15,216 nucleotides of DNA from JBDTME01 sp964583795 (lineage in GTDB: Bacteria; Patescibacteriota; Microgenomatia; UBA1400; PJMF01). This document shows, one piece after another, positions 7,102 through 13,266 of this stretch. The stretch's first letter is position 1. The number at the start of each line of letters is the position of its first letter. The translations under genes and the position numbers were made by a program. The notes beneath the pieces were generated by a model, which saw only the letters and a list, made by a program, of their open reading frames with translations, searched no databases and was not told the DNA's origin. The stretch spans positions 1 through 15,216 of the forward strand of contig CAZOWX010000034.1 of NCBI GenBank assembly GCA_964583795.1, read 5' to 3'.

Positions 7102-7265
7102 CCACTGAAAAAGTATAAATGCCTATTTGAAAAACCGCATTTTTGCTGAAAACAAGTATGTTTGGCAAAAAGTTATTTTTTTTGAATAGGTACTTCTACT
7201 CATTAGAAGAGTAAGATTTTTCTCTGAATGGATTTTTTAGACAAGAAAGTGGTTTCAAAAATGCT

Positions 7266-8069
7266 TTAAGCTTGGATCTGCTTGATGATCCAACTCAACA
7301 CAAAGAATAGTAGTGTGACTTCAACGATCGTGCCACCAGTGGACAAATTTAAAAAGTAGGAGCTTAGTAATCCGATCAACACTGAGGCGAGCGAAAAAAC
7401 TTCAGAAAGCAATAGTGATGTACGAAAACTTTTTGTCCAAAGCATTGCAGTAAGCACTGGGATAATCATCAGCGCACTCGTCAGTAAAATCCCAACAATG
7501 CGCATTGACAGGGAGATAGTCACAGCGGCGAGAGTGATGAGAAGTGTATTTAAGAGTGAGACATTGAGTCCTTGAACTTTGGCTAACTCTTCATCAAAAG
7601 AGATAAAGAAAAACTCTTTGTACAGTAATTTAACGAGAAATATAGTGAAAATTCCTAATCCCAATATGGTCCAAATATCCGTGCTCGTAACGGTGGTAAT
7701 GCTACCAAACAAAAACGAAAAAAGATTTGCATTGAGGCCTCTACCCAACGAAATTAAAATCAGTGCTGTGGCTAAACTTCCAGAGAGAAACATGGCCAAG
7801 ACCGATTCTTCGAACAACTTTTTAGAGCTGCGCAGTTTTTCAATGCCCAAGGATGCGACCACAGTGGTCACGAGTGCTGTGAGTACTGGATTAAGCTGAA
7901 ACAATAGTCCTGCAGCGACACCGACCAATGAAACATGTGCGAGGGTATCTGCCACCAGAGAGTAGCGGCGAACCACTAAAAAGATGCCGATCAGTGGTGC
8001 AATGATGGCGATAATAATGCCGGCGATAAACGCTCGAATCATGAAGTCGTATTGAAAAAGTTCAAGCAT
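7266..8069 (-). CDS. znuB: zinc ABC transporter permease ZnuB
   Basis: A 267-residue ABC-3 family permease that forms the membrane channel of a zinc (or manganese) importer. It has about eight hydrophobic segments. Typical features are APLIGIFLVVRRYSLVADTLAHVSLVGVA near 24-52, the cytoplasmic coupling segment SFDEELAKVQGL, and the late block RIVGILLTSALMIIPVLTA. The ATG at 8069 is preferred: it overlaps the znuC stop in ATGCTTGA (8062-8069), implying translational coupling. An ATG at 8087 would add six residues inside the znuC C-terminus. It is the last gene of the operon; the gap after it (7088-7265) shows no clear intrinsic terminator. Confidence 0.93.
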   Translation of the reverse strand: MLELFQYDFMIRAFIAGIIIAIIAPLIGIFLVVRRYSLVADTLAHVSLVGVAAGLLFQLNPVLTALVTTVVASLGIEKLRSSKKLFEESVLAMFLSGSLATALILISLGRGLNANLFSFLFGSITTVTSTDIWTILGLGIFTIFLVKLLYKEFFFISFDEELAKVQGLNVSLLNTLLITLAAVTISLSMRIVGILLTSALMIIPVLTAMLWTKSFRTSLLLSEVFSLASVLIGLLSSYFLNLSTGGTIVEVTLLFFVLSWIIKQIQA

Positions 8070-8832
8070 GATGATGATGCCGATCATGTTTTACAAAGTG
8101 AGCATGATCGGAGTAAAGCTGTTGTAAGTAATCTGAGTGCATCAATTGTGTTGAAGCAGTATGACAAACGAGTTTTCGATTCAGGCAGATCACACTGTGG
8201 GCACGATGTACTGCGACATCAATTTCATGAGTCACAATGACAATAGTAAGTTTCAATTTTTCATTGAGTTGCTGCAAGAATTGATAGAATCTTTCTTGTG
8301 TTTGTAGATCCACTCCAACTGTGGGTTCATCAAGAAATAGGAGCTGAGGGTCGCCTGCTAGTGCTCGAGCAATATAAACGCGTTGGAGTTGTCCTCCCGA
8401 AAGTTGTGCAATTGAGTTATTACGTAAATGGCTAATTTGAGCAATGTCCATAGCCCAGTGTATTTTGTCCCGACTGTTTTGGTCGATGGTATGAAAGAGT
8501 CCCAGTCGAGCTGTGCAGCCGCTCTCTACGACCTCATAGACTGTGGCAGGAAACTGAATGGCACTGGCACTCACTCGTTGGGGAACATATCCCAGCAAAT
8601 ATTTTTGGTTAAAGGATTCTAATGATTGACCCATGATTCGGACACTACCGGATTGTGGTTTAAGCAAGCCTAACATCACTTTCAGCAGTGTGGTTTTTCC
8701 AGCTCCATTGGGTCCGATGATAGCGGTGTACTCACCTGACTGAATGTTTAGGGTGACATGATCGAGCGCGACCACACTGTCATAGGCATAACTGACAGTA
8801 TCAATTGCAATAGGTGCTTCGTGTCCAGTCAT
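8062..8832 (-). CDS. znuC: zinc ABC transporter ATP-binding protein ZnuC
   Basis: A 256-residue ABC ATPase that powers the importer. Walker A is GPNGAGKT at 40-47, the Q-loop Gln is 85, the signature LSGGQ is at 144-148, Walker B LLFLDE is at 164-169 and the H-loop His is 202. The last 14 residues are rich in histidine (His243, 245, 249 and 252-255), a probable metal-binding tail often seen in zinc transport proteins. It starts three bases after the znuA stop and overlaps znuB by eight bases, so the three genes are one operon. No ribosome site of its own is evident, in line with coupling to znuA. Confidence 0.94.
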   Translation of the reverse strand: MTGHEAPIAIDTVSYAYDSVVALDHVTLNIQSGEYTAIIGPNGAGKTTLLKVMLGLLKPQSGSVRIMGQSLESFNQKYLLGYVPQRVSASAIQFPATVYEVVESGCTARLGLFHTIDQNSRDKIHWAMDIAQISHLRNNSIAQLSGGQLQRVYIARALAGDPQLLFLDEPTVGVDLQTQERFYQFLQQLNEKLKLTIVIVTHEIDVAVHRAHSVICLNRKLVCHTASTQLMHSDYLQQLYSDHAHFVKHDRHHHHA

Positions 8833-8835
8833 CTG

Positions 8836-9735
8836 TTATGTGCAGTGGAGTGCCACTCGTAATGCGTCTAAGTTTTCTCGCATCAATGAAAAGTAATTCT
8901 CACCTGATTCTACCTCGTTTTGTGTGAGTCCTTCTAGTGGATTAAGCACTAGTGTTTGTGCCCCAACTTCAGCTGCAATTGTTTGGGCTAATTGAGGACT
9001 GACGAGCGTCTCAAAAAAAATGTATTTAACATTATTTTGTTGCGCAACAGTTGCGATTTGAGCGAGTTGGGCTGATGACGGTTCAGCATCGGGAGATAAA
9101 CCGGCAATGGCAAGTTGTTGAAGGTTGTATTCTGAAGCTAAGTACCCAAAAGCAGTATGAGAAGTGATAAATTGGTGTTGTTGGCAGCTTCGTAATCCTT
9201 GGCGAAATGCTTGATCAAGCTGATTGAGTTTTGAAATCAGTGATTGTGCGTTACGCTCATACTCTTGTCGATGCTGCGGGTCAATTTGAATATATCCTTT
9301 CAGAATTTGTTCTACTTGTTTCTGTGCAAGCACTGGACTGAGCCAAACGTGAGGATCATTCTGTTCAAAACCTTGCCCGGCCACGACAACGCGTGTGGAT
9401 TTCTTCTGTAAATTTGTGGTGATTTTTTCTGCCCAGGTTTCGAACCCCTCTCCGTTAATAATAAGCATCTGGCTTTGTTCAATCGTCGCAATTTCACGTA
9501 GTGTTGGTTCAAACTCATGTGGCTCGACACCAAGGGGGGTGATATTGGTGACTTTAGCAAATGAGCCGCCGATTTCTGAGGCAAAAAAGTACAGAGGATA
9601 AAAGGAAGTAACTACTTTAATTTTACTGGCGCTGTTGTCAGTTGCCTGACTCAGCGAGTGGTACCGTTTGGTAGCGAAGTAACCAATGGCGATTGTGGTA
9701 ATGAGGATGATTCCCAATAGAACAATTTTTTTCAT
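8836..9735 (-). CDS. znuA: zinc-binding protein ZnuA (cluster A-I)
   Basis: A 299-residue metal-binding receptor that delivers zinc to ZnuBC on the outside of the membrane. Expected ligands are present: His73 in EPHEFEP, His129 in DPHVWLSP, His193 in TSHTAFGYL, and Glu268 in NPLEGL, matching zinc-type AdcA/ZnuA proteins. A third His in the position taken by Glu in PsaA-type manganese receptors supports zinc over manganese. The His/Asp-rich loop of enteric ZnuA is absent. The N-terminus has one hydrophobic stretch (3-20) after two Lys but no lipobox Cys, so it is anchored by this segment or cut by signal peptidase I, not lipidated. It is the first gene of the operon. Confidence 0.94.
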   Translation of the reverse strand: MKKIVLLGIILITTIAIGYFATKRYHSLSQATDNSASKIKVVTSFYPLYFFASEIGGSFAKVTNITPLGVEPHEFEPTLREIATIEQSQMLIINGEGFETWAEKITTNLQKKSTRVVVAGQGFEQNDPHVWLSPVLAQKQVEQILKGYIQIDPQHRQEYERNAQSLISKLNQLDQAFRQGLRSCQQHQFITSHTAFGYLASEYNLQQLAIAGLSPDAEPSSAQLAQIATVAQQNNVKYIFFETLVSPQLAQTIAAEVGAQTLVLNPLEGLTQNEVESGENYFSLMRENLDALRVALHCT

Positions 9736-9752
9736 AGCTGTTGATATCAGTC

Positions 9753-9758
9753 ACTATA
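9753..9758 (-). promoter_or_regulatory. -10 element of the znuACB operon
   Basis: On the minus strand TATAGT lies 17 bases before the znuA ATG, predicting a leader of about 10 bases without a Shine-Dalgarno. TTGCGC at 9775-9780 stands 16 bases upstream as a -35 candidate. Confidence 0.5.
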
Positions 9759-9775
9759 CCATATCGCAATAAATG

Positions 9776-9790
9776 CGCAACTAAGTTGCG
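9776..9790. promoter_or_regulatory. dyad over the znuA -35 region, candidate operator
   Basis: CGCAAC and GTTGCG form a perfect 6-bp inverted repeat with a TAA centre. It covers the probable -35 hexamer of the zinc operon, the usual place for a repressor site, and a further TTGCG lies just downstream on the minus strand (9763-9768 region). It is not followed by a T-run, so it is not a good terminator for efp. That a Zur-type regulator binds it is an inference. Confidence 0.4.
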
Positions 9791-9845
9791 AAATAAATTT
9801 CCACAAAAAAAACTTCGATAAAAATGTCCCAAAACAATTGAAAAA

Positions 9846-10415
9846 CTACTCGTTTGCTCGAGAGACGTACTCGCCAGTTTCGGTATCGATGATCAGCACA
9901 TCATCCACCTTGGTAAAAAGCGGCGCTTGAACCACGAGGCCAGTTTCCAGAGTGACTGGTTTCTTTGGTGCGTTAACGCGGTTCCCAGCTGTGGCGTTTT
10001 CAGCATAAGTAACTTTTAGTCGAACCTTGAGAGGGACTCTGACACCAATAGCGTCATCGTTATAGAACAAAATATACACTTGACTGTCACTGGTTAAGTA
10101 TCCAAGTTTATCCTCAATCAGTGATCTGGGGATGGAAACTTGTTCGTAAGTTCTTGGATCCATGAAACTGACCTCGTCCTGATCAGCATAAAGGAATTGC
10201 ATCTCGCGAGTGTTGACTTCAAGTTCTTCCACACTCTCAGTAGACTTAAAGGTGAAGTCGATCGAGTTGCCAGTTTTAATGCTACGCAAGCGAGCGCGAG
10301 TAAAAGCAGAACCTTTCCCGGGACTAACGAACTCAGTTTTGGTGACTAAATGAGGATCATTCTTAAATAGAATGTAGGTGTTTTTGCGGATGTTCCCGCC
10401 TTTGATGATGGCCAT
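9846..10415 (-). CDS. efp: elongation factor P
   Basis: A 189-residue EF-P, the translation factor that binds between the P and E sites and relieves stalling at proline runs. Three domains are recognisable: the N-terminal KOW-like domain (1-65), the first OB domain (66-130), and the C-terminal OB domain ending in the ETGEYVSR signature. The loop that reaches the peptidyl-transferase centre reads SPGKGSAF, with Lys34 at the modified position, as in the lysylated E. coli protein. An EpmA-type ligase gene lies directly upstream on the same strand, 227 bases away, supporting lysine-type modification. The predicted leader is A/C-rich and has no Shine-Dalgarno. The N-terminus MAIIKGGNIRKNTYI differs from the common NDFRTG form. 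Confidence 0.97.
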   Translation of the reverse strand: MAIIKGGNIRKNTYILFKNDPHLVTKTEFVSPGKGSAFTRARLRSIKTGNSIDFTFKSTESVEELEVNTREMQFLYADQDEVSFMDPRTYEQVSIPRSLIEDKLGYLTSDSQVYILFYNDDAIGVRVPLKVRLKVTYAENATAGNRVNAPKKPVTLETGLVVQAPLFTKVDDVLIIDTETGEYVSRANE

Positions 10416-10435
10416 ATGTTGGGTTTTGGTTATTG

Positions 10436-10449
10436 GGTATTAGGTATTA
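10436..10449. repeat. tandem 7-bp repeat / GG-run tract in the efp leader
   Basis: GGTATTA occurs twice in direct succession. With the neighbouring GGG (10421-10423), GG (10428-10429) and GGG (10435-10437) it makes four G-runs spaced by about five bases on the plus strand, a possible two-tetrad quadruplex. The efp message has the complementary A/C-rich sequence, which should be unstructured. Confidence 0.45.
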
Positions 10450-10478
10450 GTAGATTGCATTTTAATCGAGGCAGTCAA
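10449..10478 (-). promoter_or_regulatory. candidate efp promoter
   Basis: On the minus strand TTGACT (10473-10478) and TCTACT (10449-10454) are spaced by 18 bases. Transcription would start near 10442, giving a leader of about 26 bases. An alternative -10, TAAAAT (10461-10466 region), is too close to this -35. Confidence 0.4.
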
Positions 10479-10623
10479 AAAAAGCAATTTGGTTGGATTG
10501 GGTACACTTACCCTGTTGGCACAAGCTGTAACGTGTTTTGTGGGTAATATCGCGGATTTCCAAACATTTCTTTGTGGCAAAATCGATAGCAAAATTCAGC
10601 CACAAGCGGTGCTGATTTGTCAC
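10462..10623 (-). CDS. possible small Cys-containing protein (unproven)
   Basis: A 53-codon frame from a GTG at 10623 to a TAA at 10462 fills the gap between the EpmA-type gene and efp, on the same strand. It encodes four cysteines, two of them in CQQGKC, and has a plausible amino-acid mix, but I recognise no family and see no ribosome site or -10 element at a good distance. TTGTGGC (10572-10578) and GCCACAA (10599-10605) form a perfect inverted repeat inside it. It may be a real small gene, a remnant, or chance. Confidence 0.2.
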   Translation of the reverse strand: MTNQHRLWLNFAIDFATKKCLEIRDITHKTRYSLCQQGKCTQSNQIAFFDCLD

Positions 10624-10642
10624 TGTTGACGTGATGATAGGA

Positions 10643-11695
10643 CTACTTACTTTTTGGAAAGAGCTCAGTAATTGGGAAAAGTAAAGTATCCTGAATTGAG
10701 GGAACATTGGCCATGAGCATGACCAACCGATCGACCCCGATAGCAATGCCAGTGCACTCTGGCATCCCGGACCGCAAGGCTTCGATAAAGTCGGTATCGA
10801 GCTCATACTTGGTTTTTCCTAATTTCTCTCGTTCGATGAGTTCGGCTTTTAATCTGCCTTCTTGTTCATCGGCATCAATAAGCTCGGAAAACGCGTTTCC
10901 GAGTTCAATCCCAGCGAGATAGATCTCAAAACGCTCAGCAAACTCAGGATCGTTTTTTTTACGTTTTGAAAGTGCTGCTTGTGACAAAGGGTAATCGTAA
11001 ATAATAGTTGGTTTAGTCTTATCGAGTTTGGCTTCAATTTCATTAAGAAAAATTTGGTTGTAAGCCTGTTCCCAGGTAGTTGTTGCGTTGACTTGATAGC
11101 CTTTTTTTCTCGCAACAGTGAGTAATTTTTCTTCAGACAACAGCTCTTCTCTACTAACCTGAGCAAAATGGGCAAAAGCTTCCTCGACACTGTAGCGTAA
11201 AAATGGCGTTGACAGATCAATCTGTAATCCTTGGTACTCGAATCCCTTTTTTCCCTCTTCACCGTATCGCGCTATTGATAGTGTTACCAGCATTTCTTCC
11301 ATGTCCTTCATCAGAGCAGTGTAGTCAGCATTGCTGCGATAGTACTCTAAGATGGTAAATTCTGGATTATGTCGAGAACTTCTCCCCTCTTTATTGCGAA
11401 AACTTTTGCAAATTTGAAAAATATTGCCAAACCCAGCCGCCAAGAGTTTTTTCATTGCATACTCAGGGCTTGTGAGCAGATACGCTGGGTAACTGTCCCC
11501 TTCTGCGAACTTGACAGACGTGTCGAACACTTCGAGGTACGGCTCTGTTCCTGGAGATTTTACAAGTAGAGGTGTCTCAACTTCATGAAAGCCTCTGGTT
11601 TTGAAAAAAGTTCTCAGAGTATCAATCACTTTTTCTCGCACCAAAAACTGTTTTATTAAACTAGGGTTATCTTTGATTTTTTGCCAATTTTTCAT
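10643..11695 (-). CDS. epmA: EF-P lysine ligase EpmA-type (truncated LysRS paralogue)
   Basis: A 350-residue class II aminoacyl-tRNA-synthetase-like enzyme, EpmA/GenX/PoxA type, which attaches lysine or beta-lysine to Lys34 of EF-P. It has only the catalytic core and lacks the N-terminal anticodon-binding OB domain of the roughly 500-residue LysRS. Motifs are FHEVETPLL at 36-44, LTSPEY at 74-79, motif 2 FRNKEG...RHNPEF at 99-113, ELGNAFSEL at 264-272, and motif 3 GIAIGVDRL at 316-324. Ala318 occupies the place of the EpmA-specific Ala where LysRS has Gly. Proximity to efp agrees. It starts 6 bases after TACAAT, is divergent from speD, and the partner aminomutase EpmB is not in the window. Unusual is a poorly conserved middle (140-225). 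Confidence 0.88.
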   Translation of the reverse strand: MKNWQKIKDNPSLIKQFLVREKVIDTLRTFFKTRGFHEVETPLLVKSPGTEPYLEVFDTSVKFAEGDSYPAYLLTSPEYAMKKLLAAGFGNIFQICKSFRNKEGRSSRHNPEFTILEYYRSNADYTALMKDMEEMLVTLSIARYGEEGKKGFEYQGLQIDLSTPFLRYSVEEAFAHFAQVSREELLSEEKLLTVARKKGYQVNATTTWEQAYNQIFLNEIEAKLDKTKPTIIYDYPLSQAALSKRKKNDPEFAERFEIYLAGIELGNAFSELIDADEQEGRLKAELIEREKLGKTKYELDTDFIEALRSGMPECTGIAIGVDRLVMLMANVPSIQDTLLFPITELFPKSK

Positions 11696-11701
11696 GGAAG
11701 G

Positions 11702-11707
11702 ATTGTA
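11702..11707 (-). promoter_or_regulatory. -10 element, leaderless start of epmA
   Basis: On the minus strand TACAAT ends 6 bases before the ATG at 11695. No Shine-Dalgarno is present. No strong -35 is visible. Confidence 0.6.
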
Positions 11708-11778
11708 ACACGGGGTTTAATACTTGTGTGTTTTTCCCAAAACCAGTACATTTTAATGAGTATTTCAAAGTTTTAGTG

Positions 11779-11805
11779 TTGCAATTGTAAAAAAGTAGAT
11801 ACAAT
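11779..11805 (+). promoter_or_regulatory. candidate speD promoter
   Basis: TTGCAA (11779-11784) and TACAAT (11800-11805) are separated by 15 bases, slightly short. Transcription from near 11812 would give a leader of about 58 bases before the ATG at 11870. This is one of the few genes here with a real leader; it contains a T8 run and a GAGCTC palindrome but no Shine-Dalgarno at the usual distance. Confidence 0.45.
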
Positions 11806-11869
11806 ATTTACTCCGTTATTTTTTTTCAGTACAACGATACTGTCAAGCATAGAAAGTGAGCTCTGCCCC

Positions 11870-12301
11870 ATGTCGAATCCTGACCATGTTTTCCCCATAG
11901 TTGATCATCGCACGACCTTTGGTCTGCACTTGATGCTTGATGCATACCATGTTGAGCCAAAGTTACTTGATGATATGAAACGAGTATTTAAGTTCTTAAA
12001 TGAACTGCCAAAAGTTATTGATATGAAGAAGTTAACAGAGCCCTATGTTGTTGATGCTGATGCAACTGCTGCAGGGAAAGATCCTGGTGGAATATCTGGT
12101 TTTATCATGATCGCGGAATCACATATCTCTATTCACACTTTTGCCAATCGCGGTTTCTTTACCATGGATTGTTACTCGTGTAATAACTTTGAAAGTGAAG
12201 TGGATACCTTGCTCGAATACACCAAAAAGATGTTTCCATACACTGATTCAGAGTTGAATATTGTGAAGCGCGGATTGAAGTATCCAGCACAGGATGAATA
12301 A
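11870..12301 (+). CDS. speD: S-adenosylmethionine decarboxylase proenzyme
   Basis: A 143-residue bacterial class 1B AdoMet decarboxylase. It supplies decarboxylated AdoMet, the aminopropyl donor for spermidine synthesis. The proenzyme cuts itself between Glu83 and Ser84 in AESHISIHTF, turning Ser84 into the pyruvoyl cofactor. His89 (processing) and Cys104 (catalytic acid) have exactly the spacing of Ser63, His68 and Cys83 in the Thermotoga maritima enzyme. Length is slightly above the typical 120-130, with an extra stretch before the cleavage site (residues 50-75). No spermidine synthase (SpeE) lies in the window. It diverges from epmA and converges with a GNAT gene after seven bases. The ATG at 11870 is the first plausible start. 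Confidence 0.95.
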   Translation: MSNPDHVFPIVDHRTTFGLHLMLDAYHVEPKLLDDMKRVFKFLNELPKVIDMKKLTEPYVVDADATAAGKDPGGISGFIMIAESHISIHTFANRGFFTMDCYSCNNFESEVDTLLEYTKKMFPYTDSELNIVKRGLKYPAQDE

Positions 12302-12308
12302 AGATTTA

Positions 12309-13154
12309 TTATTTTTCTTTGACAAGAGTGTGAAGTTCTTGAATTATTTTAAAGCCAGTTTCTGAATAGAGTTTGAATCCCTCTTCAGTTGAGATTAATT
12401 GGAAAACGTATTTGCCTTGAGATATGAGTTGGTTTAACACATGCACTAATAGTGCTTTTCCAATACCTTTGTGTTGAAACTGTTCTTTTGTTGCCATATT
12501 CCAAATGCCGACAACAGGACCTTGTGAAATTACCATGATGGTACTGACTGGTATCTCAGTGTCGAAATCGGTTGCTACATATGTTTGGACTGCTGGGTTT
12601 GTGAGCAGTTTCTCCCCCATTGTAGTTCCAATGACATTGGGATCAAAACCTAGTGCTGCTTGTATCGAAATTGCTTCAGATAACTGTGATAAATTTGTGA
12701 CCGGTTGAATGAAAATAGGGGTTTTAGCAAACTCAGTTGGTAAGGGAGTTTTTTGTACGAGAACCATATGTGGCATGACACCAACATCAGTCCATTGACG
12801 TCTTGCTTGTTCAGTCAGTTGGCTAAATGAGTGCTCGGTTAAGTAGACCATTCCTGGTAAACCTAGCCGATTTAAGTATCGATACATCGAATGAAGAACG
12901 TTGTTGACATATTTGGAATCATTAATAAACCCTATGTTGAAGTACTCAATTGGTACTCCTGTAAGTTGGAGCCAGTACGTAGGTGCAAATCGTGATTCAA
13001 AACCTTTCGCGTCAGAAGAAAATCGCTCTAACTCTTTTCCCATCATGTAAGCAAGTATTTCAGCAAATTGCTTTAGATTCTCGAAATTACATTCAGCTGA
13101 CAACTCAATTTGTTGATATGCAGAGGGAACGACTTCAATATCATGAGCTATCAT
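12309..13154 (-). CDS. GNAT-family acetyltransferase with extra N-terminal domain
   Basis: A 281-residue protein whose C-terminal part is a GNAT domain. It shows GIWNMAT at 216-222, the acetyl-CoA loop QHKGIGKA at 227-234, and the closing GFKLYSETGFK at 259-269. The first 150 residues are not a standard GNAT core but contain short GNAT-like strands (MVYLTEHSF, MPHMVLVQ), so this may be a degenerate tandem of two GNAT domains. The substrate is unknown; the neighbouring speD makes a polyamine acceptor thinkable but nothing in the sequence shows it. The start follows TAAAAT by exactly 6 bases, with no Shine-Dalgarno. It diverges from the second EamA gene. Confidence 0.78.
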   Translation of the reverse strand: MIAHDIEVVPSAYQQIELSAECNFENLKQFAEILAYMMGKELERFSSDAKGFESRFAPTYWLQLTGVPIEYFNIGFINDSKYVNNVLHSMYRYLNRLGLPGMVYLTEHSFSQLTEQARRQWTDVGVMPHMVLVQKTPLPTEFAKTPIFIQPVTNLSQLSEAISIQAALGFDPNVIGTTMGEKLLTNPAVQTYVATDFDTEIPVSTIMVISQGPVVGIWNMATKEQFQHKGIGKALLVHVLNQLISQGKYVFQLISTEEGFKLYSETGFKIIQELHTLVKEK

Positions 13155-13160
13155 GAGGAT

Positions 13161-13166
13161 ATTTTA
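13161..13166 (-). promoter_or_regulatory. -10 element, leaderless start of GNAT gene
   Basis: On the minus strand TAAAAT ends 6 bases before the ATG at 13154, the same spacing as at six other starts in the window. Confidence 0.5.
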
Positions 13167-13212
13167 TCAGATTGATAGCCTCGCCACTTTACCAGTTCTG
13201 CAAAAAATGTAA

Positions 13213-13226
13213 TGATGCAAGCATCA
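13213..13226. promoter_or_regulatory. dyad in the divergent GNAT/EamA promoter region
   Basis: TGATGC and GCATCA form a perfect 6-bp inverted repeat around AA, between the two divergent -10 elements (13161-13166 and 13252-13257). Its place suits a regulator acting on both genes. The AT-rich tail after it could also allow a weak terminator role, but no gene ends there. Confidence 0.35.
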
Positions 13227-13251
13227 ATGTTTTATTGTTATTTACTACTTT

Positions 13252-13257
13252 TAAAAT
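13252..13257 (+). promoter_or_regulatory. -10 element of the second EamA gene
   Basis: TAAAAT ends 9 bases before the ATG at 13267, giving at most a leader of about three bases. AGAGG at 13258-13262 could act as a weak ribosome site if transcription starts further upstream. Confidence 0.35.
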
Positions 13258-13266
13258 AGAGGCTTT

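Noticed and set aside
7088..7168. 27-codon N-terminal extension of the zinc-ribbon protein
   Set aside because: The extra sequence is not ribbon-like, and the start at 7087 directly precedes the first CPxCG and follows a -10-like box.
7182..7205. imperfect inverted repeat TACTTCT...AGAAGAGTA after znuB
   Set aside because: The stem is short and interrupted, and on the strand of the znu operon it is not followed by a T-run, so a terminator is not supported.
8050..8075. ATGATGATG/CATCATCAT simple repeat as a microsatellite
   Set aside because: It is explained by the His codons at the end of ZnuC and the start of ZnuB.
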